This document shows positions 20,501 through 30,975 of a DNA stretch of 64,000 bases, one piece after another. Below the pieces are notes generated by a model that ran no database searches, had not been told where the DNA came from, and saw only the letters and a list, made by a program, of their open reading frames with translations. Within the stretch, counting starts at the first letter, position 1; the number at the start of each line of letters is the position of its first letter. Position numbers and translations under genes: made by a program. The DNA is from Pyropia yezoensis (taxonomy: Eukaryota > Rhodophyta > Bangiophyceae > Bangiales > Bangiaceae), in contig CM020618.1 of assembly GCA_009829735.1 (NCBI GenBank), positions 29,054,894 to 29,118,893 of the forward strand. The letters run 5' to 3'.

Positions 20501-23190
20501 TGTCGGCGAGGCGCCCCGCCCCGCAACGCTGCTGACGGCACCCCCCCGCCTTGTGTGTCGTGGGGTGCCGGCCGCCGAGCGCGCGGCGTGCTGCTCACAG
20601 GGCGCTCGATCGGAATCTTCACAGGGCACTTCCGCGAGCTGGCGTGTGCGGCCTTGTTCCGACCACCCCTTCATTCCCCCGCAGTGACATGGATCCAGGT
20701 CCATTGCCCCCGCGGGGGGCGAGGGTCGAGATGTCCCCTCCAGGTCTTCTACTATACCAGGACGTCGGGTGTCGGGGACCTGTCGCCGCCAACGCTCGCA
20801 GAGGCGGCGGCTCCTAAAGCTTTAGGCGCGCGTGGAGGACGCCCGTGGGCGTGCGGTCGCACCCCAGGGTGAGCCACGCAGCGAATTGGCAAGGGGAAGG
20901 AAAGAGCCCCAGGATGAGCAGAAAGAAAACAACCGGCCCATGACGACAAGCGACAAAGGTATCTAGACCGTTGGCGCGTCGCACTCCTATTTAGACGTAT
21001 TCTATTGAATTCACATTGTAATTCTTTCGCCCAACCTGTTATACCTTGCAGCGTAGCTCTCCTAATTCTGTTGGGGTCGCTGCCGCACCCGCTTCACATG
21101 AAAATGAACTTGTCCATGGCAGTCGCACTCCCCACATTGACCTTGTAAATACGCATGGCTGGCGGGCGGGTCCGCTGCAGGCCAGCCAAAGCACAGCGCC
21201 CCCCAGAGACGACGCGAGATGGGAGTTGCGCGCCAAAGTACGACTCTTCACGAACAGCCCCTTCTCCCCTCGTCTTTTGCCTTTGCTCCTTTTCCCGAGC
21301 GGGTGTACTTCTGTTGGTTGCTTCTCGCGGGGGAACCGCAGGTGGGACACCAAAGCCATCTGGCCCCGCCCTTGTATGTAGTTGTACATGACATGTGCAG
21401 CTTGCGTGCCGGCCTTTGGGCCGCCAGCCGGTCCCATATGTATCTGTTTTTTTCGTCGCCAACAGAATGGCCTCACGCCGCCGATGCACCCGCCACCACC
21501 CGCCGTCGCCGCCGTCTCCGCCGGCGCTGCCGACGCCGCCGCCCGCGGTCCCATGCGGCCACCGACGGTGGGGCCGCTGTCGCCGCCGCTGCACCTGCTA
21601 CAACCTGCGGGTACCCCTCTCCCCCCGCCGCTGGCGTCACGACACCTCGACCGTGTCGTCACCGCCGCCGCCAGACGGGAGGGGCCTCCCTCTCCCTCCA
21701 CGGGCGGCCGAGCGGGCGTGATCCCGGCCGACCGTGACGGCCTTTGCCTTCGCACGGGCGGACCCGCGCGTGGTGGTGGTGGTGGTGGTGGTGGTCGTCG
21801 TCGTCGTGGCAGGGGTGCCTGCGTCACGCGACCTGAACCAGGCTGGACAGGGGAGGGAGAGGGGGTGTCGCGCGCACCACGGCGCTTTGGGGACGGACGG
21901 GGGAGGCGCGAGGCGTCAGCCAGCCGTGCGCGCGTGCGCCCATTCACGCGCCCCCCGACGCGGGGCTCCCCCGCGATGGGAGCGGACGCCTTGACACTTG
22001 TGAGCGAGGACAGCGTCCACTTCTGTTCCATGCCACCCTGCCGCTGCCGCACGTGCACCACCCGCAGAGACGGGACGGGGCAGCGCCGGGGGACGCGTAG
22101 TGCGGACCGCCAGCGGTGCGTCACGCCCGCTGGCTCCACGGTGGTGCTCCCTTCCCCCCCGTCGTGAACAAGAGGGGCGCGCGGCGCCTCCCACCTACAC
22201 CCCGCCCCCCCGTGCAGCGCTTCACCTCCCACTCCCCCCCCCCCCCCCCCCCCCCGCCCCCCCCATCTCCTTCCCTGCCGACCCGACAAACGGCCACTTG
22301 TGCCACGCCTCGCATCGCACACGCGACCAGCTGGTCGGCGGAGTGCATCGGGAAGCAGCCCCTCCCAGCGCCCTATGCCCAACAGTCGCACGACTGGCAG
22401 GTGTCCCAGCCATAGCAACCGCCTCGTCACGGTGGCGGGGGTGGCCACACTCCCCCCCTGCTCCCAGCTGGCCATGGGAGGGGTGGGCGGTTGGGGAGAG
22501 GGCGGTTTGCCACCCACCCCACCCCCCTATTATCGTTGTCAAGTGGGGGCGGCCGCCTTCCCCATGCACCACGGCCGGCGGATTGTGTACTGTACATGTA
22601 CTGTTGATAGGTACCTGTTGTGCTTTACCACCATCGTTCCTGGCCGTAGAGCTCCAGGTGCATCGCGAGAGGGGGCGGGGGGTGAAGAGAGGACAGCGGG
22701 GGGGGGCAGGGGGCGCGCCCGCGCAAGGTTGATGACCTGGCGCCGCCGCGGCAGAGCTCCCGCCCTCCCCCCTCCTCTCCCCCCCCCCCCCCCCCCCCCC
22801 AGCACCACTCTGCCACCGTCGACGGCAGAGGTCACTGCGCGGCGCGGCAAAGGGCGCGGTCGGGTACTGACACTGGCGGGACGGCCAGGCGCGAGCGGGC
22901 ACAGGCAGCCACCGCGCCCCAACCCCCCCCCCCCCCCCCAATCAACAGTCCAAGGAGAAGCGGGAGAAAAAGAAAAAAAACGGCAGAGGCGGCAGCGCGA
23001 AAAGAGGTACGCGCCGGCCACCGCGCGGGGATAGGATACGGCGGATGCGTTCCCTTTCCGCCAAGGGCGGGTCCCGCAGCCATTTTCGTATCGGTGCAAG
23101 CACCCTCAAGCCACATCCCTTCCGGAAAGAGCGGGGGAACCAAACCGGTCCCTCTCATAGCCATCATTGGGCCGGATACCGTTCCTTGGT
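17578..23190. other. GC-rich intergenic DNA
   Basis: I find no supported gene. Simple repeats include CCA/CCG-rich DNA at about 17815-17940 and (GGT)n at about 21771-21795. The stretch 18200-19850 has more normal composition and an open frame at 19371-19823 (plus) without recognisable domains. Two A/T-rich islands, 19900-20030 and 20960-21060, stand out. The long minus-strand frame 22517-21039 has no domain and is taken as a composition artefact. Confidence 0.45.
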
Positions 23191-23300
23191 GTGGGCCGGG
23201 TGTGCCGGGGGTGGGACGGGGGTGGGGCGGGGGTGGGCCGAGGGTGGGCAGGGTGGGCAGGGTGGATCGGCGGGTGGGGCGGGGTGAAATCCAGGGGTGG
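23191..23300 (+). repeat. G-rich minisatellite (GGGTGGG-type)
   Basis: About a dozen imperfect repeats of a 7-10-base unit with core GGGTGGG lie on the plus strand. Such spacing of G runs could form G-quadruplexes. Confidence 0.6.
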
Positions 23301-24215
23301 GCCGCCGGTGCAACTTGATTTATGCAGGACCTATCGAAATGATGAATGAAAACGTTCGAAACAAGAGGAAAGAAAGCAACCGGAATCGAGGCTGCGGGGT
23401 CGTGAGCTCCAGCCACCGCGCTCCGTGAATCCGAGGTCCACGACTGAGACCACCGCGATAGCGGTGGCTGCGTCTCTTGTGATGCCGCGATGAGGAGGGG
23501 AGGGAGTGGGACGGGGCGGCGATGGCCCCCGTGGGGCCCCCGTGGGGCCACCCCCTCTACCCCCACTGCCCGCCCCCCCCCCACCTCTCAGCCAGCCCGC
23601 TGACGGGCCCCACGTCCAGTCCCGTAGCCACCGTTGCGGGCGGCTGTCCCACCAGGCCACCAAAACGACAACCGCCTGCCGTTGAAAGGGCAGGGCCTAC
23701 CGTCGAGGCGGGGCGGGGGAGGGGGGCGCTGGGCAGAAGAGGCGGAGCAGCCATCCATTCTGGGATGTGCGCGCGGGAGGGTATCTGGGCGGGTGGGTGA
23801 CGACCGGGTGGGAGGTTGGCGCCCGGTCGAAACGGACGACCGGCCGGGCGGCCGGGGCGTGGGGGCGGCCGGGCAGAGGGGGGAGGGGGCGCACCAGCTC
23901 CCTGCCCCTGCACCTGCGCGCCACGTCTCTCGCCGGCGCGACGGCGGCGGCTCCCACCCAACTAGATACCCCCCACACCCCCCCCCCCCCCCCCCACACA
24001 ACTGCACCACGGCGGCACGGTGCGCCTCACCCGCCAACTGCCGGCCCGTTGGGCCAGTCACAGCGCGGGCCTTGTCTTCCCCCTCCCCCCCACCCCCCCG
24101 CCCCGCTCTTCATCCCTCCCAGCCTTCTCTCCCAAACACCCCCCCCCCCCCCCCCCGTCTTCCACCGCCACCGCCTCTTGCTAACCAAGTGGCCACCCGC
24201 CCGCTGCCTCTGCCC

Positions 24216-24259
<44 letters not shown>

Positions 24260-25302
24260 GCCGCCACCACCACTGCCACGCTCTGGCCGCCCCGGGGGGG
24301 AGGAGGGAAGCGGCAGAGGGGGCGGGCGTGGTGCATCTAGGGCAGCAGCCGCAGCGGCGGCGGCGGCGACGGTTTTGCGGCGCGGGCAGCGCGGGCGGCG
24401 CGGGCGGCGCGGGGGGGAGGCCCGCCCGCCCCTTTGCAGGGGGCGCCCGCCGCTGCCGACGGACACGGCGCCAGACGCGTGGCGCGGGCGTTGGCCGGGT
24501 GGGGGGGTGGCGGGGTGGCGAGCCTACACTTCCCCGCCCCTTGTCCCTCCCCACCGCCCTCTCTCGTTTTTTTTTTTCCACCCCCTCTGCCCTTTTTAAC
24601 CACCCCCTCTTTGGAGACGACCCGCGGGAGGCGCCAGTGGGGCCCGTTGGCCGGCACGCGCACGCCAGCTGCGGCTCCCTTCCCCCCCGCTGCGGCCCCC
24701 CCTCTGCTTCCCCCCCCCCTCTCTCCCCTGGGTGCCTCCTCCCCGTGCTAGCTACCTACCTGCCTGCCTACATCCCTGCCCTCTTCCCCTGCCCTTTCGT
24801 CCCACCCGCCCGCCCGCCAACCTCCCCCGCCCACCTTACCGCGCCGCCACGAGGGGGTGCGCCACTGCTCGGCGCCCCCCCGCCGGGCGGCGCTCCCTCG
24901 CTCCCGTCCACGCACGCGCGGTGCGGCAGCGGCGGCGGCGGTCGCTACCGCACCCCCCCCCCCCACCCCCCCCCCGCCCCCCCCCACCACTCCCCTCTAT
25001 TATACTCCACTCCACTCCTGGACCCCCCCTCCACGCTCCATCCGTCAACGCCCCCAACTCCCCCCCGACCCATCCACCCCCCACCCGCCTCCGGCCCCAT
25101 TCCCCTACGGTGTGGCCTCTGGTTCCCCCCCCCCCCCCCCCCCCCCCCGCACCGCGCCTGCCCCCCCCGCCCCCCGGTGCTGCTGCCGCCGGTGGGGCGC
25201 TTTGCCGCGCCGCACCGTGACGCGGCGCGCGCGGTCGCACCCGCCGCAGCAGCCGCTGCCGACGCACGGGCGCACGTATCGAGGAGGGGGGGGGGGCGGC
25301 AG
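23301..25302. other. C-rich low-complexity DNA
   Basis: The plus strand is strongly C-rich and pyrimidine-rich, with (CCG)n at about 24213-24262 and C runs up to about 20. Open frames such as 23767-25365 encode Pro-rich strings without domains. I see no gene. Confidence 0.5.
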
Positions 25303-25402
25303 CGGGCGCGCGGTCGGGCGGGCGCACGGTCGGGCGGGCGCACGGTCGGGCGGGCGGGCGGGTGAGCGGGCGGGCGGGCGGGCGGGCGGGCGGGCGGGCG
25401 GC
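25303..25402 (+). repeat. GGGC/GGGCGCAC tandem repeat
   Basis: The unit CGGTCGGGCGGGCGCA recurs two to three times and then collapses into a pure (GGGC)n run from about 25364. It is a G-rich island inside an otherwise C-rich strand. Confidence 0.7.
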
Positions 25403-26117
25403 CGGCGTGGCGGCGCAACCTCCCGTCCTCCCCCGCCGGCGTCGGCCTCCCCCCCCCCCCCCCCACGCACGCCCCTACGCTCCGCCCTCCCCCCCCCCCC
25501 TCTCCTCCATCCGTGTGCCCTCCTGGTCAACGGCGGCGGGTGCTTACCCCCCAACCCCAACCCCCCACCCCCCGCCCCCTCTCCCACCCTGCCCCGCACC
25601 GAGCATCCCCTCCCCTTCCCTTACCTCACCTTCCCCCCGTCGTCTCCTCGTCCCCTCTCTCTCCCCCTCACCCCACCAAGCTGTGGCCGGGGGCGAGCGT
25701 GCAGGCCCACTCCCCTGGGGCACCCGCACCCGCACACACGCCTCACCCCACCCCGCCGGTTGCCATACGCCCGCTGCGAGCGCCCCCCCCGCCCCCCCTG
25801 CCCCCTACCCCGTGTGCCCTTGTCGTCCCCAACCCGACGGCGGTTGCCGCCGCCAACACCACCCGCCCCGGCGGGGCGGCCTCCCCCAAAAACAGGTCAC
25901 CCACAGCTGGGCAAACAACCCCCCCCCTCCCCGCCGTGGCCGCTCCGCCCGTCACCCCCATCTCCCCACCCGCCTACACCAGCCCCCCCCCCTCCACCCA
26001 CCCCCCCACCGCCCCTCTTGGCCCCGACCACCGCCCTGCACTGCCACCTTCCCCCCCGCCCCCCCTCACTCGTCATCCCGCCCCCTCTGCCGCCAAGCCC
26101 TTCCTCGCCGCTACACC
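25403..26117. other. Pyrimidine-rich stretch before a possible gene start
   Basis: The plus strand is nearly all C and T with few purine runs, up to an abrupt change at about 26.1 kb. It could be a C-rich promoter region for the open frame that starts at 26118. No other feature is recognised. Confidence 0.4.
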
Positions 26118-26564
26118 ATGGGCGCCGGCGGTGACCGCGGGTGGTGGCCCCGCGCGGCGGCCCGCGGGGCGGCGGCGGCCGCCCGCCCACGCGCGTCGTC
26201 GCCCCCGCCGCCGCCGTCCCCGCCACCGCCCCGGTCGCCGCCGCCGCCGCCGCCGGCGGAGGAGGAAATCCCACTCGCCTGGCGGGCTTTTGCCCAGTAC
26301 GCCGTGGAGGTGAGCGCCTGGCGTAAAGCCCGTGGCGGTGGCGGTGGCGGCGGCGGCGGCGGCGGCGGGGGTGGCGGCGGCGGCGGCGGCAGCGGCAGCG
26401 GCAGCGGCAGCCGCAGTGGCAGCGGCAGGAGCAGCAGTGGCGGCAGCCGCAGTGGGGGCAGCCGCAGCAGTGCCGGGACGGGCGGCCGCCGTGGCAGCGG
26501 CGGGAGTGGCAGCAGCGGCGGTGGTAGTGCGGGGGGAGAGGGCGGCAACGGCGGCGGCGGCGGT

Positions 26565-26596
<32 letters not shown>

Positions 26597-26999
26597 GTGC
26601 GACGCCGAGCCGGGCGGCTGCTGGGGCGCCGCCAGCGGCGGCGGTGACGGCGGCGGCGGCGGCGGCGGCGGCGGGGCCCGCCTCCGCCGCCGGTCAACGC
26701 TGACGGGCGTCAGTAGCGGGGGGGACCCGCCGCCCGTAAAGTTCACCGCCTGGCGCGCGCCGCCGCACCCGGCAGCGGCCGCCGCCGCCGCCGCCGCCGC
26801 TGCCGCGGCGGGCGCACCGCCACCGGCTGCGGGGACTGCCAAGTCGGCAGGGTCTCCCCGGCGGTCCCCCCCGGCGGCGGCGGCGGCGGCCGCTGGCGGC
26901 GGCGCCGGTGCAGACGGCGGGCGCGGCGGGGGAGGCACGCCACGTGGTACCGCCCGCCGCCACCGCCCGCGGCGGTCGACGGTGGACGGGTCGACGGCA

Positions 27000-27043
<44 letters not shown>

Positions 27044-28070
27044 CGCTGCCGCTTCTGCCAATACCCCCGCCACGGCGGCCAAACGGGCTCCCCCCATCCG
27101 CTCTGCTGGCGGGTGGCTCCGCCGCGTCGCGTCGGTACGGTCGTCAACAGCCGCCACCGGCGCTGCCGCCGCCGCCGCCGCCGCTGCCACCGCTGCCGCG
27201 GATGGGGACGGCGACGGCCATGGCGGAGGCGGTGGTGGCAGGTGGTCTACCCTCGCTCCACCCGCAGACGGGAGCGGGCGGCCCGTGTCCCTGCGGCGGG
27301 TGGCCAGCGGCCGCCGTCGCCGCACGCCCGGCGGTGGCGGTGGTGGCCGAGGCGACGGTGGTGGCGGCGGCCGCCGCCGCAGAGGCGGCGGCGGCGGCGG
27401 CGCGGGCGCGGGGGGCGACGGCGGCCGCGTGGCCGACCCCCGGCGGGTGCTGTCAGACGTTGAGGCGCTGGCAGGCGCGTGGGGAGACGACCCGGGGGGT
27501 GCGGTCGGCGGCGGCGGCGGCGGCGGGTGCGGCCCGCCGCCAGGCACCATGGCAGCCGCCGCCGCCGCCACCGCCGCTGCAGTGGTGGCGTCTGGGGCGG
27601 GGCCGCTGAGACGGCTGCCGCCCCCGTCGCGGCCGCGGCCGGTGGTCGGAGCAGTGGCGGCGGGCGCGGTGGTCGCCCTGCGGGCCGACCACCGCACCGA
27701 GTCTCTGCCGGCGCTCCGCCACGGTGGTGGTGGCGATGGTGGTGGCGGCGGCGGCGGGGGGGGGTGGCCGCGGTCTGAGCGCCGCCAGCGCCGGCGGGCG
27801 GTGGCGCGGGCAGTGGCGGGCCGGCTGGGCGGCGCCGCCCTCGACGCGGGCAGCAGCGGGGCGGGAGCGGGGGCGGGGGTGGGGGCGGCGGCGGCGGGGT
27901 GGCCCCCAGGCTTGCCGCCGCCCGCCGCCGCGGTGTCTGGTGCAGCAGCGGCGGTGGTGGGGGAGGGGGGGGAGGTGGAGAGCCTGTGGGAGGCCCTTGC
28001 CGGCCGCTCCCTCACCTCCCCTGACTTGGCAACCTCCCGGCGCGGGCGGGGGTGCTGCCACCACCGGTAG
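26118..28070 (+). CDS. Possible low-complexity Gly/Ala/Ser-rich protein
   Basis: From ATG 26118 the frame runs 650 residues to TAG. Between poly-Gly and poly-Ala tracts are segments of normal protein composition: EEEIPLAWRAFAQYAVEVSA, RRSTLTGVSSGGDPPPVKF, GGWLRRVASVRSS, PVSLRRVASGRRR, VADPRRVLSDVEALAGAWGD and ESLWEALAGRSLTSPDLATS. Three R-R-x-S type sites recur, as in basophilic kinase targets. No known domain is recognised. The opposite strand is open over the same span (28324-26111), so length alone proves nothing; the mixed-composition segments are the only support. Function unknown. Confidence 0.4.
26331..26400 (+). repeat. (GGC)n trinucleotide tract
   Basis: A near-pure GGC/GGT repeat encodes poly-Gly in the possible 26118-28070 gene. 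A second pure trinucleotide run of similar kind (GCG, poly-Ala) lies at about 26998-27045. Confidence 0.8.
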
Positions 28071-28408
28071 GCAGAGCGGAAAACTCTTTTTTTTCCCCAC
28101 TGAACTGCTGCATCGGGGAGGAATGGCAAATGGATGACACGATACTTGCTCTCGGCGTGGGAGCGAAGCGCGAGCGGGGGAGAGAGTGGTTGGTCTTGAG
28201 CGGGGGCGTGCGTGGGGAAAAATCTCTCCAGATACCTACATATATGCATGTATGTATGCATCCTGTTAGCCCCCTGGGGGCATCCCCTGTTTGCCCTCCG
28301 GGGAAAATCCCATGTTGTGCTCAATTTGAAAATTTAACAGGTGTCCCTCCCGCCCCGCGGACCAAGCACACCAGCCAGTCATGGAGGCTAAATTTAGCCT
28401 CATAGCTA
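28071..28408. other. Spacer between the possible gene and the TIR element
   Basis: This holds the 3' flank of the possible 26118-28070 gene, with a T8 run at 28087-28094 and a TATATGCATGTATG patch at about 28240-28260. No gene is seen. Confidence 0.4.
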
Positions 28409-28985
28409 AAGGTCTATCTCAGTTCACAAGGCACGTGAACGAGGTCCATCTTCATTGGCGCGCATTTTCGAAACCACGGACGCCACTGAGGAAAACACAG
28501 CTGCAGTAGAGAGATCAGCTCACGGACTGTCCTTTGGCGTCAAGACATTGCTCATCAGGGTCATCCTCGACCGCGTCATGGCTGAAGACAATAGTATTGA
28601 GTCCAGTTTTTGAGGGCTTCTCAGATTTCTCTGTGCTCTCACGGAGACAGGGAGAGAGCCGTCAGCGACTTCTGGGCGCGAGAAGGTCGCATTCTGCATG
28701 CTTTACAAGTAGGGTCGCAAAAAAAGGACGAAAGAGAGCGTGCACCAGTTCATACCTAGGATGTCGATAAGTGAAGCGTCGGCCAGTGGCCACTTTGAAC
28801 ACTATAGCGTGCGCTTCTTTCGAGCTCTCTTCGCTCTCGCACGGGCGTTTCCGGAGATCTCTCTTATTTTTCTCATGTCCGCAGCACAAGTGGGAAAACC
28901 ATGGACCGGCTTCCAGCGAGGAGCCGCATGCGTACGGCCGGGAAAAATATATATCTCGTGTGCCTTGTTATATAAGATAGACCTT
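28409..28985 (+). repeat. Terminal-inverted-repeat element, copy 2 (MITE-like)
   Basis: This 577-bp unit begins AAGGTCTATCTCAG and ends ATAAGATAGACCTT. It is about 90 percent identical by eye to 6035-6612 and lies in the same orientation. It carries no transposase frame. Its flanks differ from those of copy 1, so the two are separate insertions of one family. No obvious target duplication. Confidence 0.75.
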
Positions 28986-30975
28986 TTAAGGCGTTTCAAA
29001 TGTCGACCGCTCTCGCTGAGATCCAAGGTTGCCATGCACTACAAGAAAAGCACAATGCACGTGCTTGTAGAGGAGACCGAGGCGATTAAGAGATTTTTTT
29101 TTTTTTTTCTGAGTGCTTCTGTTCTCTCTGAGCTGCGAGCGAGAGAAGCCCAACGGACTGTAAGTGTCGCTCCGGGAATATAGACCAGTTCATGAAGCCA
29201 ATACGACCGCATCCCTCCTTCGTGGCCCTCCCGCCACCGCTGGTGGGGGGGGAGGGAGCCACCGGCCCATCCCCCGCGGCCGGTAAGCAGTCGGAGACGG
29301 ACGCGGCGGTCGAGGATGGGGGCGACGAGCGCCAAACGGCATCAGCAGAGCCGCCGCCGGCGGCTCTGCTGCGGCGGTCTCCAGCGGCGCGCCGCAGGTG
29401 ACGGTGGATGCGCCCAGGCTGGTCGTGCAATATCCCCGCTGTCGCAGCAGGTGGACGACGCCACTCTGTTGGTGCAGGGGGAGGGGGGGGTGGTCGTGCC
29501 TGCTGTTCTTTACGTTGCTGTGGTCGTAGTTTGTTATCCCTGCTCTGAGCATCTGACAAATAGGGACGGAAGCCGTGAGGCAGAGTCAACGAGCATCAAC
29601 GCATTACATTCGCTCTGACTGCGGCAGGCTTGGGATGCGGCACGTCGACTTGACCGACAGTCGCGTGGTCATTGGTTGGCTCACGAGCCGTTGGGGCCAT
29701 AGACTGCCAAACTTGGAAAGCCCCCCGTGTGCGAAGGGGAAACAGCAGACGTGGCACCCCCCTCATGCTCCCAACAACAGGGTGGCCTGCCCGGTCTGGC
29801 TCAATAGACCCAATTGGTGAGCGCGCGGCAGCCCAACCGCCACTGCCCACGCCCGCCACCCGAAACCGCCCCATGCCTGGCGTGGGGGTCACAAGCGAGA
29901 GAGTCCCGCCCTGTGCCGTGCCGTCACGCCAGTGGCACACCCCCCTCCCGGCCGGGCGGCTTTGGTTGTGCCCTCCATCACGAGGTTGATCCCCCCCCTT
30001 TCACCACTCAGGGGGCAACGGCCCTCGCGTTGCGGGCCTCACCACGACTTGAAAGCCGGGCAACGGTTGTGGGGGGCGGCAGGGGGGAGGGGGCCCAAGA
30101 TGTCCCTCGTTGTCCCTGTCCGTGCCAGCACCCCCCGCCCGTGCGTGGGCGTGCACACCGCACCAGCTGAGCTGTGAGGCGGCTGCGGTGGGACGGACAC
30201 GGCGCGTGGCTGGCAGGCGCGCGCCACACGCGAATCCTGTCAACGTGGGGGGGGGGGGTGGAGCAGCAGGCGTCCACCTGGTGCAGCAGGTTGGCCGGCA
30301 CCCACCCAGCCACGGACGGTGCGACCCACCCCCCCCGACGCGTCCAGCCCTCCCCCCTTGCCTCGTCTCACGCCGTCCCGCGCCGCGCCGCGCCGCCCCG
30401 CGCACGGCGCTCGTTCGTCGGTCGGTCAGGCAGAGGGGGGGAGAGGAAGGGGGTGGCGGTGGCGGCGGTGGCGGCACGGCACACCGGCAGCGGCATCGTC
30501 ATCGGCAGCGGCATCGGTAACGACAGCGACACTGGCAGCGACAGGGACACGCAGCGGCACCGGGCGGCGGCGGGCACCAGCGGCGCCGGCTCTGGCATCC
30601 GGCGCTGCCGGTGCGCGGGGGGAGCTCGCCGGCGGTGGTAGGTGAGTGGGTTGGTGAGTGTGTGGGAGGGGTCGTTGGCCACCTTCAAGCGCGTGTCCGT
30701 CGCGTTTCACATCCCGCACCCGGTTGGGCTGTCGACCTGCTGCAGGCTGTGCGTGGCCGGGCCGGGGGTGGGGGTACCGGCCGCGGCGGCGGCGGTGCAC
30801 CCTGCGCTTGTATTTTGGTCTAGCCGCCCTCGTCGCCTCCGCCGCGGCCTCCAACCGGACGCAGCCGCCGCTCGTGTGTGCTGCGGCCGCCGCGGAGATT
30901 CGGTTGGCTGCGCTGCGCGACGCGGCATCGGCCTCACCACCGCCGTTCGCGGCCAAGTAGGAGAGCGGCGGCACC
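28986..30975. other. Spacer upstream of the kinase gene
   Basis: I find no supported gene. There is a T15 run at about 29096-29110 and a CGG-repeat-like stretch near 30440-30480. The last few hundred bases before 30976 should hold the kinase promoter and 5' UTR; no TATA box is evident. Confidence 0.4.

Noticed and set aside
21039-22517. 492-codon minus-strand open frame
   Set aside because: It has no recognisable domain, is rich in Arg/Gly/Pro, and overlaps equally open frames on the other strand. Its length follows from GC-rich composition with few stop codons.
23767-26134. Long overlapping Pro-rich plus-strand frames (532 and 425 codons)
   Set aside because: They are translations of C-runs and CCG/CCC-rich DNA in two frames at once, with no domain and no ordinary-composition segments.
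26111-28324. 737-codon minus-strand frame opposite the possible 26118-28070 gene
   Set aside because: It is almost wholly Pro/Ala/Arg homopolymer. The plus-strand frame has the mixed-composition segments and starts at a composition switch, so the plus strand is preferred.
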